64,000 bases of DNA, from the NCBI GenBank assembly GCA_030144725.1, contig JASKMD010000018.1:3924026-3988025 (forward strand), written 5' to 3'. Of this stretch, positions 1 through 11,377 are shown in pieces. The notes beneath the pieces are model-generated. The model was not told the origin of the DNA. It worked only from the letters and a program-made list of their open reading frames with translations, and made no database searches. Origin of the DNA: Haematococcus lacustris. Taxonomy: Eukaryota > Chlorophyta > Chlorophyceae > Chlamydomonadales > Haematococcaceae. Position numbers and translations under genes: made by a program. Within the stretch, counting starts at the first letter, position 1. Every line of letters begins with the position of its first letter.

Positions 1-110
1 GCTGAGCAGGGTACCTCTACCCAAAGCCAGCAAGTCGTGCGTGTGGAGTCAGGGTGAGGGTGTCCACACTGTGCCTGACCAAGGTGTGCCGGGGCTGCTG
101 CTGGACCCAC

Positions 111-1429
111 CTGCTGCTGGCCTTGCGGGAAACTTGCTTGCGAGGGGCTGCCCTGCGCTGCGCAGCTTCAAGGTCAGGACCAGGGTCACCACTGCCCACA
201 GACCTGGCGGCACCCGCTGCCTGACCCAGGGAGGGCTCAGCCTGTTGGCGCCTTGGCCTGAAGGGCTGCGCTTTGGCAGTGAAGCTGGGCTGGGAGGGGG
301 CCACGGCCATGCTCTCGGCAATGGATTGCGATTGCATCACGAATGACTTCATATAGCTCTGCTGCTGCGGCCTGACCGGGCCTCGCTGCGCTGCCGTGAT
401 GCTGGCTGTGGCTTCGACCATGGCAGGCGACACCATGAGCATGCCCATGGCCTTGGCCATACTGGCGTCAGCAGCAGCAGACAGCATGGATGTGTTGCGC
501 GCCAGGCACATGGAGGTTCGGCGGGCGTTGGTAAGGCAGGTGGGTGCCTCCACCGCCAGCAGCTCCGGCACCCTGACCACCTGGGACCACACGTCTGAGC
601 CCACCACCACTGTCTCCAGCACCTCCTCCACCAGCTCAGGCTGCAGCTGCAGCAGGTCTGCCAGGAAGCTATTGCTGCTCTTCACACTGCCGGGGCGGTG
701 CTTCGACTTGGCGGCTGCAGCCCGGGCAGCAGGGCTACCAGTGTAGTACAGGCTGCTGGAGTTTTGGTACAGGATCTACAGGCAGGCAAGGCCTGGACAT
801 GTTGACCTTGTGTGAGCCTGGCTATTCTAGCTTGTTGAGGCGGCAGGTCGCCCACTGTCAGCCCCTGCTCCCTAGCATCAGTGCAGGCAGCTGTCCCTCA
901 CCTGGCCCTCCACTGTGCACAGAGTGACCAGGCTGGGCAGCGCATCCAGGGTGGACACCAGGCGCAGCAGGCGACCACTCAGGCCAGCCACCAGGGGGCC
1001 AGTGGGCAGTGCAGGGGCCCCTTGGTAGCCAGCAGCCTCCTGGACACTGCGCACACTGTCCTGCACCTGCTGGCCTGCCCCTGCTGCTGCTGCGCCCAGG
1101 GCTGAGACAGGGGCATGCTGCAGGAGGATGGCAGGCACTGGGGCAGCGCCTTCCTCTGGTGGCTGCCAGCTGGTCATGGCCAGGCTGACGGCATGCAGGC
1201 AGCTGGCCCAGGCTGAGAAAGCTGCTGCTGCGTCGGGTGGCAGCTGCACCAACATGACCCCGCCAGCTTGCACAGTGGCTGTGGTGCTCAGAGCTGATCT
1301 TAGCATTGGACCATTTCTTTGACACTCTGCACCTGGCTTAGTGGCTTGAGCTCCATCACCCAGCTGTGATGCACATTTGGCCAACTGGGCTGCAAAGACA
1401 GCGTCCCACTCCAGCAGAGATTGCAGCAA
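111..1429 (-). CDS. PAS–class III nucleotide cyclase, two exons of the left-arm copy (partial)
   Basis: This is the inverted copy of the cyclase gene at 59941-63419. Exon A runs from about 1429 down to 902 and ends at a CAG|GTGAGG donor; a 126-bp intron (901-776) ends in GTAG. Exon B runs from 775 to 111 and ends at CAG|GTGGGT; it is 665 nt, exactly the length of its right-arm partner. Exon A ends in LPSLVTLCTVEGQ and exon B starts ILYQNSSSLYYTG, which is how a PAS domain reads across the splice site in algal PAS-cyclases. Both exons are open. The later exons, including the catalytic domain, would lie left of the window, so I cannot say whether this copy is functional. It could equally be a truncated duplicate. 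Confidence 0.6.
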
Positions 1430-2167
1430 CCTGTGCAGCAGGGAAAGCCAAGCCTGGTCTTCATGTGAGAATGTTTCGCGCCTGGTTAGACACCAGCCAT
1501 GGACAGTCTGTCAGCCTGTCAGCCGGTAGGGAAACATATTCACTAAGGAAACATTTTTCACTAAGGAAACAAGACAGGTAAAAACAGGAAAACCAGGAAA
1601 TAAAACGAGCTTGCTGCCTTCGCTGCGAGCTTGCTGCCTTCGCTTGTCAACACCCTTTTACGATGATTTCGTGACCACTTATTCGACACTCTGCATCCAC
1701 GAAATGACGCGCACGTGCATGTTTTACCTGGCGATTAAACTTCGCTGGCGTCTCTGACGTCCAGGAGCATTGGGCTCTGTGACTTGAACATCCGCGAGAT
1801 GCAAGTGGAGCGTATCAACCGCTACGTGGGCATCTTGCGCGCTGTGGGCTAGGATCAACACCACTGCCGTCGTGCTGGAGCGTGTTAGCCTGCTGGGCGG
1901 CGTCTTGCTTTGAGCCTCCTTTGCTGTGCCTTTGATTCCAGCACCGGTGACAGAGCAAGATCCCCAATTACCGGCACTGGCATTGAATGCTTCAGGGCCC
2001 AGAAGGTGGGCCCGGGACGCACAGGTGCCCATCACTGAAGGCACTACAGCGTCATCGCGAAGCTAAGCTACGTAGTCACTTGCTCTCCATCGAGTCTCGA
2101 GTCATCACACTCGCAACGCGGAACCCTGATTTACCAGATAATTCAAACGGTTAGAAATCGGACAATA
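1430..2167. other. Left-arm stretch without a recognised gene
   Basis: This matches 59470-60110 of the right arm in reverse. It includes short direct repeats around 1535-1640 (CACTAAGGAAACA and GAGCTTGCTGCCTTCGC units). On the plus strand, 1765-1905 reads as a plausible short coding stretch (DLNIREMQVERINRYVGIL) conserved in both arms, but it is soon broken by a stop. I recognise no family. Confidence 0.4.
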
Positions 2168-3023
2168 CCGTACTCTCCCTTTTGATTCGCGTCCGCGAAT
2201 CGTTTTTTTGCCCTCGCGAAATCGCGAACGAGTAAACAATGTGGTTTTGTTCTGAATCGCGAAGTGGTCAAACAATTATCTGACCTGCGTAAATGGTGTT
2301 GCGATGGACCTCTTCGTGGTCCGTGGCATCAATGCCGACGACGCAGCCGAAAATTTGCTACGCCAGGTTGACCAACACGATGAAATGCTCCATCAAGGGG
2401 GTGGGTAGTAGGCAAGTCAGCGGGTGGCCCCACGAAGTCAGCTGTTGGGGTGGTTGGCCAGGCTGGGGCAGCAGCCGGGGTGGCTGGCTGCACCAGGTCA
2501 GCTGCAAGGGTGACTGGGCAAGCTGGGGCAGCAGCTCGGGAGGCTGGCCGCACCAAGTCAGCCACTGGTGTGCTTGCCTTGGCGAAGGCTGCGGCATGGG
2601 TGACTGCTAGGGCACGCAGATTTGAGTGCTCAGAGGAGGATGCAGAGATATGCCGACACTGCAAGCAACCACAAGAGCACCATGATTTCAAGGGGGAGGT
2701 TCAGTGCCCTATCTAGTGCAATGTCTAGAGGGTGACCTGGTGCACATTTATTGTGCCCTTGCCCAGAGGCAGTGACTTGGCTTTGACTTGGCTTTGACTT
2801 GGCTTGACATAGTGACATGTACACAAAAAGTGTTAACCATGGAGGATTGACTTGGTATGCAAGGAATGGCTGTCTTGAATATTTCCAAGCACACCCACAT
2901 TGTTAAAGTTGTGTTTTGCTACAACTTTTGCATCGGGAAAAAGTAAACAATGTTTTTTTGGGGTCGGGAACGAGTATTTAATTATAGTATTCGGGGCCTC
3001 GCGAATCAAAAGGGAGAGTACGG
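2168..3023. mobile_element. Non-autonomous DNA transposon with ~23-bp TIRs and TA duplication
   Basis: The ends are perfect inverted repeats of about 23 bp (left 2168-2190 beginning CCGTACTCTCCC, right 3001-3023 ending GGGAGAGTACGG). The element is flanked by TA at 2166-2167 and 3024-3025. The right arm lacks it: at about 59470 the flanking sequences run together with one TA. A TA duplication is typical of Tc1/mariner-type insertion, but the interior shows no transposase, only a short repetitive reading frame (2450-2716, ending in a C-x2-C/H cluster). Its subterminal parts are AT-rich and share an AAACAATGT motif. Confidence 0.7.
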
Positions 3024-3344
3024 TACTTGTACATTAGCAAAAAAGTTTGGGGCCCCAACCGCCAGCTCCGCTAGGCCGCAGCCGCATCCAGCCGCAGCAA
3101 GACTCGCCCAGCACGTTGCGGGGCAGCCAAAGAGCTGGCTCCCCTGCGCCCGCCCCCACCACAACTCTGAACGCTGCTCAACAACGCAATGCAGCCAGGT
3201 TACCCACGCCGAGAGCGAGGCGGAGGCCACACCGTAAAGTTCAGCATGGGCGGTGCTGCCCCGCTGCCAGCCCAGCCCGCCCAGCCCGCCCAGTCTATGC
3301 GAAGGCGAAATCGCCCTGGCCAGCCCTGCTCCCCAGCGTGCGTC

Positions 3345-4022
3345 TCAACGTGCAACCCACGACCAGCCGGACCGCCACATCCCAGCCCTGCCCCACCCCC
3401 TACCAGCCTTGCGTTGCCCCTCCCCTCCCTGCCCAGCCCTGCCCCAACCCCTCCCAGCCCTGCCCCAACCCCTCCCAGCCTTGCGTTGCCCCTCCCCTAA
3501 CTGCCCAGCCCAGCCCTGCCCCACCCCATCCCAGCCCTGCCCCACCCCATCCCAGCCTTGCGTTGCCGCTCCCCTAACTGCCCAGCCCTGCCCCACCCCC
3601 TCCCAGCCCTGCCCCACCCCCTCCCAGCCCTGCCCCACCCCCTCACAGCCCTACCCCACCCCATCCCAGCCTTGCGTTGCCCCTCCCCTAACTGCCCAGC
3701 CCTGCCCCACCCCATCCCAGCCCTGCCCCACCCCATCCCAGCCCTGCCCCAACCCCTCCCAGCCTTGCATTGCCCCTCCCCTCCCCGCCCAGCCCTGCCC
3801 CACCCCCTCCCAGCCTTGCGTTGCCCCTACCCTAACTGCCCAGCCCTGCCCCACCCCCTCCCAGCCCTGCCCCAACCCCTCCCAGCCTTGCTTTGCCCCT
3901 CCCCTCCCTGCCCAGCCCTGCCCCACCCCCTCCCAGCCCTGCCCTACCCCCTCCCAGCCCTACCCCACCCCATCCCAGCCTTGCGTTGCCCCTCCCCTAA
4001 CTGCCCAGCCCTGCCCCACCCC
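3345..4022. repeat. C-rich minisatellite (left arm)
   Basis: This is a higher-order tandem repeat. Units of about 21 bp (CCCTGCCCCACCCCATCCCAG and variants) alternate with a roughly 30-bp unit containing CCTTGCGTTGCCCCTCCCCTAAC. The proline-rich open frames across it arise from the repeat in all frames and are not evidence of a gene. The right-arm counterpart at 58765-59105 is about half as long, so the array has expanded or contracted since the arms were duplicated. Confidence 0.9.
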
Positions 4023-5465
4023 CTGAAGGCACTACAGCGTCATCGAGAAGCTAAGCTACGTAGTCACTTGCACTCACTAACCCAGTCATCACACTCGCAT
4101 TTACTGACACTTGAACAAGACTTTCGCAAGATAAGAATTCATCACATTCAGGAATGCGCGCAACATCGCTGTCGTGCAAATGTCAAATCACTCTGCCCAC
4201 GTGCCCACATAACTGTGATCCTTTTATTTGAAGTGATGGGCAAACCTATTTTCATCTCCGTGCTCAACTGCCCAGCTCGCAGCGCCAACCTGCAGCGTTT
4301 GTACCTACCGCCCAGCTTGTTTTAGATACTTGCAGAGCTTTTAAACCTCATGGGACACCTCATGCCGAATGAGTCATGCGGCGCACAATTGTTTCTGCCA
4401 TCTTGCCTGCCAGCTATACACGGCCAGTACCACCTCCAGCTGTCACCGTCCGACTTGCTTCCACCATCTATGTCGCTATCACCATCTTTGCTTTCTTATG
4501 CTTCATCTCAACCGGACTCTCGTTTCATTCCTGGGCAATGTCTCTACAGCCATTGTTTGTTTGCATGTCTGTATCTTTGCCCTATATATTACATTCGCAT
4601 GCCTGTCTAATCAAGGCACTGCAAGCACTGGGACACAGTTCTTTGAAGTGGGACAGAACGTTTTAGTACTGCATTGAACCTGGTATGCATGTACTTTGTA
4701 TTGGGTAGCTGCAGGTCAGTGTTCGCCTCATGCTATAACAACAACCGGTAAACAATTTGCTTAAGGAAACACCGACATGCGGATGTGTGACTTAAGCAGA
4801 TCTTGCCTTGACATTTCTCGTCAGTCTCAGCCTCACCTCGCACCTCACCCCTTCTACACCTGCGCAATACTAACTGCGGAGATGTCCACCTTGTCCTCAT
4901 CTCGCATGGCTACTCGCTCTTCTGTGTCTATCGCTGGTCCGTCCCTCGCTCAGAACAGTGCTTCCTGTCCTTGTCTATGGATGCGATTCATCTTGTGAAA
5001 GATGCCGCTTCTGCTTGCAGCCAAGCCCATCCGCACAGCCCGCCTGGTCTGCAGGGCAGAGGAGGCCGCACCAAAGGCTGCGCCAAAGAAAGAGGTTGGC
5101 CCTAAGCGCGGATCCATGGTGCGGCTTACGTTTCATTCTTCCGAGATGAACTGCAACGCTCGAGCCATAGCCAATGGTTGAGGTCGTCACGGTCGTGCCG
5201 CAGGTCAAGATTTTGCGTCCAGAGTCGTATTGGTTTAACATGGTGGGCAAGGTTGTTTCTGTTGACCAGGTGCGAAGCTTTGGGAGGGGGTAAGCAAGCA
5301 TCCCTTCCTCGTACCTCACGTCGCGCAGTTTCTCTTCGCAGAGCGGCATCAGATACCCCGTTGTAGTCCGATTTGAGCAGCAAAACTACGCTGGTGTCTC
5401 CACCAACAACTACGCACTTGATGAGGTGGTGGCTCCATGAAGCTAGGCAACTTATGCCGGCCGTC
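4023..5465. other. Arm-conserved region with unassigned short reading frames
   Basis: This matches 55067-56733 of the right arm in reverse. Several short frames stay open in both arms: minus 5349-4975 ([20 protein letters not shown]), minus 5383-5126, and plus ~4870-5103 (LVLISHGYSLFCVYRWSV). They overlap one another, so at most one can be real. I recognise no domain. Two transposon empty sites lie here: 4129-4135 for family X and 4308-4315 for the 248-bp MITE, both filled in the right arm. Confidence 0.4.
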
Positions 5466-5943
5466 TAGGTAAGATTCCTCAGCACCACCTCCAGCACCAC
5501 CTCCACCAACGGCAGCAGGTCTGCAAGGAAAAGCATGGGGTACAGGGCTGCCAGTGTAGTACAGGCTGCTGGATCTTATAATACAAGATCTGCAGGCAGG
5601 CAAAGCCTGGACATGTTGACCTTGTGTGAGCCTGGCTATTCTAGCTTGTTGAGGCGGCAGGTCACGCACTGTCAGCCCCTGCTCCCTAGCATCAGCGCAG
5701 GCAGCTGTCCCTCACCTGGCCCTCCACTGTGCACAGAGTGACCAGGCTGGGCAGCGCATCCAGGGTGGACACCAGGCGCAGCAGGCGACCACTCAGGCCA
5801 GCCACCATGGGGCCAGTGGGCAGTGCAGGGGGTCCTTGGTAGCCAGCAGCCTCCTGGACACTGCGCACACTGTCCTGCACCTGCTGGCCTGCCCCTGCTG
5901 CTGCTGCGCCCAGGGCTGAGACAGGGGCATGCTGCAGGAGGAT
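5466..5943 (-). pseudogene. Decayed second copy of the PAS-cyclase exon A/intron/exon B junction
   Basis: On the minus strand, 5943-5717 repeats the end of exon A (HAPVSALGAAAAGAGQQVQ to TVEGQ). The intron and the start of exon B follow, the latter reading ILYYKIQQPVLHWQP with a frame change. The intron is retained, so this is a DNA-level duplicate and not a retrocopy. Exon B is internally deleted, with SFLADLL-like and VVLEVV-like pieces only. The same decayed copy exists at 54600-55066 in the right arm, so it predates the inverted duplication. Confidence 0.6.
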
Positions 5944-6709
5944 GGAACTCCTTACACGGAGGCAGAGGGCATGCAGGCAGTCGTCACATGCGAGGAAGGC
6001 TGCTGCTGCATGACGTGGCAGTTGCCAGATTGGACAGTGCTGGACAGTCCTTCCGCAACTCCTTGCTGCCTTCAATTCGTGACAAGGGCCCAGCAGCCCC
6101 AGCAGCAGGATCTAGCTTGGATGCACGCTTGTTCAGCTGTGCAGCAATGTCTGGGTTCAGTCAAGCAGGGCCTCCACCAACCTGCACATCCACCATTGTC
6201 ACATAGCTACAAAAGGCAGGGCACCTGCATCATTACAAAGAAGGTGGTTGGTTGCATGGACACACAGCCGGGTAGCAAATGACCCAACATGCCTGCGGTG
6301 GCCACCTTTCTGTCCTGGGTGAGCTTGCAATGACAGCACCTTCGGAAGGGCGAATTGCCATCCTCACCTTTTGACATGGTGCTCTTATTTAGCTGTGTGC
6401 TGTTACAAGCCTGCAATGTGAGGTGACAAGTCAGCATAAAACAGTGTTGCAGTGCATGCAAACAGTAGGTAGCAAACAGGCTGCTGCTGATGTGGTGCGT
6501 CATTACATACTTGGAAGTAACTACAGTGGGCAATAGATAGGATGGCTTGCACGGTGTTCGGACAGCCACTGAGGTGGTTTGCAGGCGTGTAAAACATTCG
6601 ACAACTACGAAGCAAGCCCAATCACCGTAGTTGGACTGTCATTCGTACCCAGCCACCAGGGAGCCAGTGGGCAGTACGGGGACCCTTGGTAGCCAGCAGC
6701 CTCCTGGAC
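5944..6709. other. Left-arm spacer with a possible zinc-cluster remnant
   Basis: This is homologous to 53867-54600 of the right arm. On the minus strand, about 6400-6260, a short frame reads GNSPFRRCCHCKLTQ and then GHLLPGC, a C-x2-C ... H-x4-C spacing like a BED finger of hAT transposases; this is only suggestive. The last bases (6703-6709, CCTGGAC) are the left target-site copy of element X. Confidence 0.3.
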
Positions 6710-7502
6710 TCAGGATGTCCCAACATGGGGTTGGTAATCTTCATGCAAGTTCTCGCTACATAGTTAGGGACCGTCCCGACCCATCTAACGTTAGACTAGA
6801 TTAGACGGTCTAACGTTAGACCGGCATGTTAGATGTTAGATGCGGTAGATGGCGCTTTTTAGCGCTGTTGCTGCTTGCTAAAGGCCTGGGCATTCTGCCG
6901 CACAAGTCGCAATGCCCTCCGCGTGCAAAAAAAAAATCTGGGTCGCGGGCAGCGGTTAGTCTCCCGTGTCTGGACTGCTTGGTGCTATCGCTTGTGGTGT
7001 GCTATGGATGGTACCATACAGTCTTACAATGGTGTATATATGGCCCCTGCTGACGTGATGGAAAGGCTGCGGCCAGCACGTTCTCACGCGACTGGTTCTT
7101 CGAGTACAATAGCAAAGGAAAAGTAGTGTGCGTATGCAAGCGATGCTCACCACACAAGCGAACCCAGCTGAGCGTCGCCAACATGAGCCAGCTGCACTCC
7201 CGGCACAAATGTCAGGTCGACGGTGAACAACAGCCAGCGAATAAGCGCAGCCATGACACACAGTTTGGGCCATTGCCGCGCGAGGACAAGGGTGCACCAG
7301 TGTCTGCAGACATGCAGCGGGCAGTCAGGCGCCGAATATGACTCTTTCTCGTCACGCAACAAGCTCCCTTCATGACCGTGGACAATATCCATCTCCAGGC
7401 TGCCTTCCAGCTCTTGGGGCTCGAGCTGCTCAAGGAGAAGCATTATCGCACGCAGCTGCTCGACGAGCTCTACCAGGAGGTCAAACAGGTGACCATGAAG
7501 GA

Positions 7503-7806
7503 GCCCAGCCCAGCCCAGCCCAGCCCAGCCCAGCCCAGCCCAGCCCAGCCCAGCCCAGCCCAGCCCAGCCCAGCCCAGCCCAGCCCAGCCCAGCCCAGCC
7601 CAGCCCAGCCCAGCCCAGCCCAGCCCAGCCCAGCCCAGCCCAGCCCAGACCAGACCAGACCAGACCAGACCAGACCAGACCAGACCAGACCAGACCAGAC
7701 CAGACCAGACCAGACCAGACCAGACCAGACCAGACCAGACCAGACCAGACCAGACCAGACCAGACCAGACCAGACCAGACCAGACCAGACCAGACCAGAC
7801 CAGACC
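7503..7806. repeat. (CCCAG)n array changing abruptly to (CCAGA)n
   Basis: About 145 bp of CCCAG units switch at about 7647 to about 160 bp of CCAGA units with no intervening sequence. The array lies at the start of the inferred transposase intron. The LTR retrotransposon inserted into it, leaving a few more CCAGA units on its other side (10886-10909). Confidence 0.95.
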
Positions 7807-8221
7807 TGTAACAGTAGTGTTTGTGCGGTCAGGATGCATGGTCGGCTGAGGCTTAAGTGCCGGCTTGCAGCCGTCGAGCATGCTGACTTGTGCGGCTATT
7901 GCTGCCGCTGCGGCTGTCTACATACTCATCGACAGCCTCCGAGTCGCGCAGTGGGTAGTGCAGTGTACTTACATCGTGAAGACGTCGTAAAGAACTAATC
8001 CATCGAGAGAAGAGTAGTCATTGCAAGCATTGTAGTCTTTGTCTAGAAGCAACATCATCTAAGAACCAAGCCTCCAAGAAGTCCCCCCAAGAAGTCCAGG
8101 CCCCTCTAGCATCGCAAGATCTCGTCATAAGTAAGATGCAATTCAAATCTCACAGAATCTTGCATGGAGAAAAGAAACACAAACCTACCATTCATCCTAG
8201 CTGAGTGTCTGGACTGTTACA
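7807..8221 (-). repeat. 3' LTR of the nested gypsy-type element
   Basis: This 415-bp LTR is identical to 10471-10885 apart from G at 7832 against C at 10496. The polypurine tract adjoins its inner edge. Confidence 0.9.
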
Positions 8222-8652
8222 CTCTCCCCCACTCCGAAAAGCTACGTCCCGGAGCTTGCAGGTTTGAGGTCAATCATGTTCAACAGTATGCAACAGCAGG
8301 CATGGACAGGCAGGCAATGACAGGCTACATGCAACAGACAAGCAAATGCAACGAGCTCCATGCAAACCATGCTTGAACTATGAAATCAGAGTCTTGAGTT
8401 GACCGTCGTCTCGTTCTCCTCCTCCTCCTCCTCCAAAACTAACCGTGACAGAAACCGAGAAACAGAAGATGTGGTAGTTGTGTTCAGCGCAGGTTGCAAT
8501 GGGTGATCAGTCCATGCCGGCTGCATAGTGCTTGAACAGAGTGGTGGGACATACGCAGACATATGCCTTGTCCCTAACGATGGGTGTATCATGTGCCTCA
8601 CATGTCAGGTTGGAGCCATTGTGCCAACAGGGATATAAAACCTGCGGAGCCC

Positions 8653-8916
8653 TCAACCAGTGTGGAACAACAGATTGCCCGCGATTGTGAACTGGCGTGA
8701 TTTGCCAGCAAGTATGATTTGTTGGGTGACAGAGTGCGAGTGATCTGTGCCCTGGGCGGTGATGCCCGATTTGAGTGTGTGCAGCTGCATGATGAGAGCA
8801 TACACGTGATAGTCAGGCCTATGGGATAGCGCGTCCGCCCCCACGTTGAGTTTGCCTGGGATGTGGTCAAGTTGACCGTTGTTGTGTGCTACCTCAGGTG
8901 CTACCTGGGCTGCCAT
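8653..8916 (-). pseudogene. Ty3/gypsy RNase H C-terminal remnant
   Basis: The minus-strand frame contains LDHIPGKLNVGADALSHRPD, matching the HxPGxxNxxADALSR signature at the end of the RNase H domain of Ty3/gypsy polymerases. It is followed by about 50 residues with no known motif. Reverse transcriptase, integrase and gag are absent from the element; the rest of its interior (8917-10470) shows decayed, Cys/His-rich short frames that I cannot assign. Confidence 0.7.
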
Positions 8917-10470
8917 GATGTGCGCATACCGTGCGCTATGCGTCTTGAGTGTTCTGGCAGGCTGCTGGGCTGGGTAGCTCTGCTGCTATGATGTATGTGT
9001 GCTTTCTCAGGTACTACCTGGACTGCCATGATGTACGCATGCCGTGCGCAATGCGACTTGAGTGTTCTGGCAGGCTGTAGGGCTGCGTATCTCTGCTGCC
9101 ATGTTGTGTATGTGTGCTTCCTCAGGTGCTACCTGGGATGCAAGTGAGTGCGCATGCTGTGAAGCTATGCGGCTATGATGTTCTCTGCATGGAATGCAGG
9201 AGTGTAGGCTGTAGCTGATGGTCTCTGTGGCTGAAGCCAGCAGGGTGCATGAAGCGAGAGATGTGCTGTGTGCCGTCTCTGTGGCTGATGCCAACAGGGC
9301 TGATGCGATGGGACTGCGGCTCTGGAGGTCTCGCTCGAAGCGGGATGCGACGGTGCAACAATCGCGACTGTACCTGTGCAAGGTGTTCTCCTCATAGAAG
9401 CGTAGAAGGGCATCCGAGCTCTCCGCTGTGGGGCTCCGCTAATGTTAGAGTTGAGCTGCAAATGGTCGACCAGTCGTCCCAGAGCGATGTCGACAGTAGA
9501 ACTGTGGGTTGGAGAAGCGGCGAAGGGTGGTGAACGGTGCTGGGTCAGATAAGAGCGCATGCCAAGACGTCGAGATATGACTACTGGGCTGGCCCCCATG
9601 CCACTTTGCCCTGCTTGTCGTTTCTGTCAGTTTCAGACAATGCCTGGTAGATAGATTAGATAGACTGCCAGGTGCATGATGTGGCTCTCTGCAGGCTGGT
9701 GCACTGGTGTTCTCTGCTTGAGCAGGGTGATCACATGTTGGGTGTGCTCTGTGCCTAGAGGTGGCCAGGTATGTGTTGTTGCTGGTGTAAGGCGTCTCTG
9801 CATAGGGCAGGAGTGCAGCTATGTGTTCTCTGTTTGAGCAGGCTGGTTGTGGTGATAGAGATGAGGCTCTGCATAGGGCAGGTTGTGTAGGGATGTTGCA
9901 AGGAGGATGTTGGTGTAAGGTTGTGCAGCCTAGTATGTTGCAGGGTCTCAGCAAGGCGCTGGATGTGTGTTGGCTGCAGTTTCACTATGATGTAACTCTG
10001 CTAAGGGCAGGCTATGGAAGGTTGGCTGCTTCTGTGGTCAGGTTTGGTGCTAGGCTAGGGTGGTGGCGGGGATGTAGGTGGCAAGCAGCGCACATGACAT
10101 TGTGCAAGGCAAGCTCAGCATTCCTCCGCGTGAGCGGGACAAAGCATCCTCTGCAACAGCAGGCTCCGCGCAAGCGGGATTCTCCGTGCGGGCAAAGCAA
10201 GTCAGCAAGACAAGCCTCTGCAAACGCAGGCTCCGCTCACGCGGGACTCTCCGTGTGAACGGGCAAAGCAAGTCTGCGAAACAGCAGTGCAAGCACAGCA
10301 AGCACAGGCTGTACAGCGACTTCTAGAAGCAGGAGTCTCTGCAGCAACAGGCACAGTGACAAGCGCTGGAGCTGATGCCATCAGTTCCGGCTCCAATGGC
10401 ACCTCCGACTGAGTTGGGTCCGGTGTCACTGCGCAAAGGTCGCGATGAACGAACAATTGCGGAAACCAGA

Positions 10471-10885
10471 TGTAACAGTAGTGTTTGTGCGGTCACGATG
10501 CATGGTCGGCTGAGGCTTAAGTGCCGGCTTGCAGCCGTCGAGCATGCTGACTTGTGCGGCTATTGCTGCCGCTGCGGCTGTCTACATACTCATCGACAGC
10601 CTCCGAGTCGCGCAGTGGGTAGTGCAGTGTACTTACATCGTGAAGACGTCGTAAAGAACTAATCCATCGAGAGAAGAGTAGTCATTGCAAGCATTGTAGT
10701 CTTTGTCTAGAAGCAACATCATCTAAGAACCAAGCCTCCAAGAAGTCCCCCCAAGAAGTCCAGGCCCCTCTAGCATCGCAAGATCTCGTCATAAGTAAGA
10801 TGCAATTCAAATCTCACAGAATCTTGCATGGAGAAAAGAAACACAAACCTACCATTCATCCTAGCTGAGTGTCTGGACTGTTACA
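10471..10885 (-). repeat. 5' LTR of the nested gypsy-type element
   Basis: This 415-bp LTR matches 7807-8221. The minus-strand sequence just inside it (TCTGGTTTCCGCAATTG) would be the primer-binding site; I do not recognise the tRNA it would pair with. Confidence 0.85.
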
Positions 10886-11377
10886 AGACCAGACCAGACC
10901 AGACCAGACCTGCTTGTTGTGCATGTGCACAGGAAGGCTTCGTTATCGTCTCTGACGGTTGGAAGAACAAGTTTGCCGGCAGGGGGTCGCCCCTCATCAA
11001 CTTCCTGGTCTTGAAACCTGATGGCGGCATGCTGTTCTTGCGAGTGGTGGACGTGTCTGGCAAGCGCAAGGATGCCTTGGCCATCATGGAACTCGTCTGA
11101 GCCAAGTGAGCCATCCCAGCTGCTGGCAGAAGGCATCACAACGTGAGGCGTGCCATGTGTGGCAGCAGGCCTAGCAGCCGCCCTGGACTCTTAGCGTGCC
11201 ATGTGTGGGTGTGAGCAGCAGGCTGGACGTGTGTGGCACCAGGCCTAGCAGCCGCCCTGGACTCATAGCGTGCCATGTGTGTATTGTAATGTCGCAAATG
11301 CAGTGCCTTGTCACTCCCACTGATAGCGTAGGACTGCCAGGTCGGCGTCGGAGTGACGATACTATCCTGTGAATTGT

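Larger units (their letters stand above)
7807..10885 (-). mobile_element. Internally deleted gypsy-type LTR retrotransposon
   Basis: Two 415-bp direct repeats (7807-8221 and 10471-10885) begin TGTAACAG and end CTGTTACA. They flank a 2.25-kb interior, with AGACC on both outer sides (7802-7806 and 10886-10890; the repeat context makes this less certain). On the minus strand a purine tract (GGAGTGGGGGAGAG, about 8222-8235) abuts the 3' LTR, as a polypurine tract should. The only recognisable coding remnant is an RNase H tail at 8653-8916. The LTRs differ at one base that I can see, so the insertion is young although the element could not move on its own. Confidence 0.85.
7090..11100 (+). pseudogene. 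hAT transposase, N-terminal half (BED finger and DUF659), interrupted
   Basis: From 7090 the frame reads DWFFEYNSKGKVVCVCKRCS ... NMSQLHSRHKC, a BED-type zinc finger. A TGA at 7339-7341 breaks it. The same frame resumes to give LLGLELLKEKHYRTQLLDEL ... EVKQ up to 7488, where a CAG|GTGACC donor follows. After an intron filled with simple repeats and the LTR element, an acceptor (GCACAG, 10932) leads into EGFVIVSDGWKNKFAGRGSP ... SGKRKDALAIMELV and a TGA (11098-11100). The SDGW...INFLV...SGKRKDA pattern is the DUF659 part of hAT transposases. The DDE-containing remainder is missing. The intron is inferred from splice-site fit. Confidence 0.75.

Noticed and set aside
3253..4325. Proline-rich protein genes in the C-rich minisatellite
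   Set aside because: The frames exist in several phases and on both strands, end where the repeat ends, and differ in length between the arms by the repeat number.
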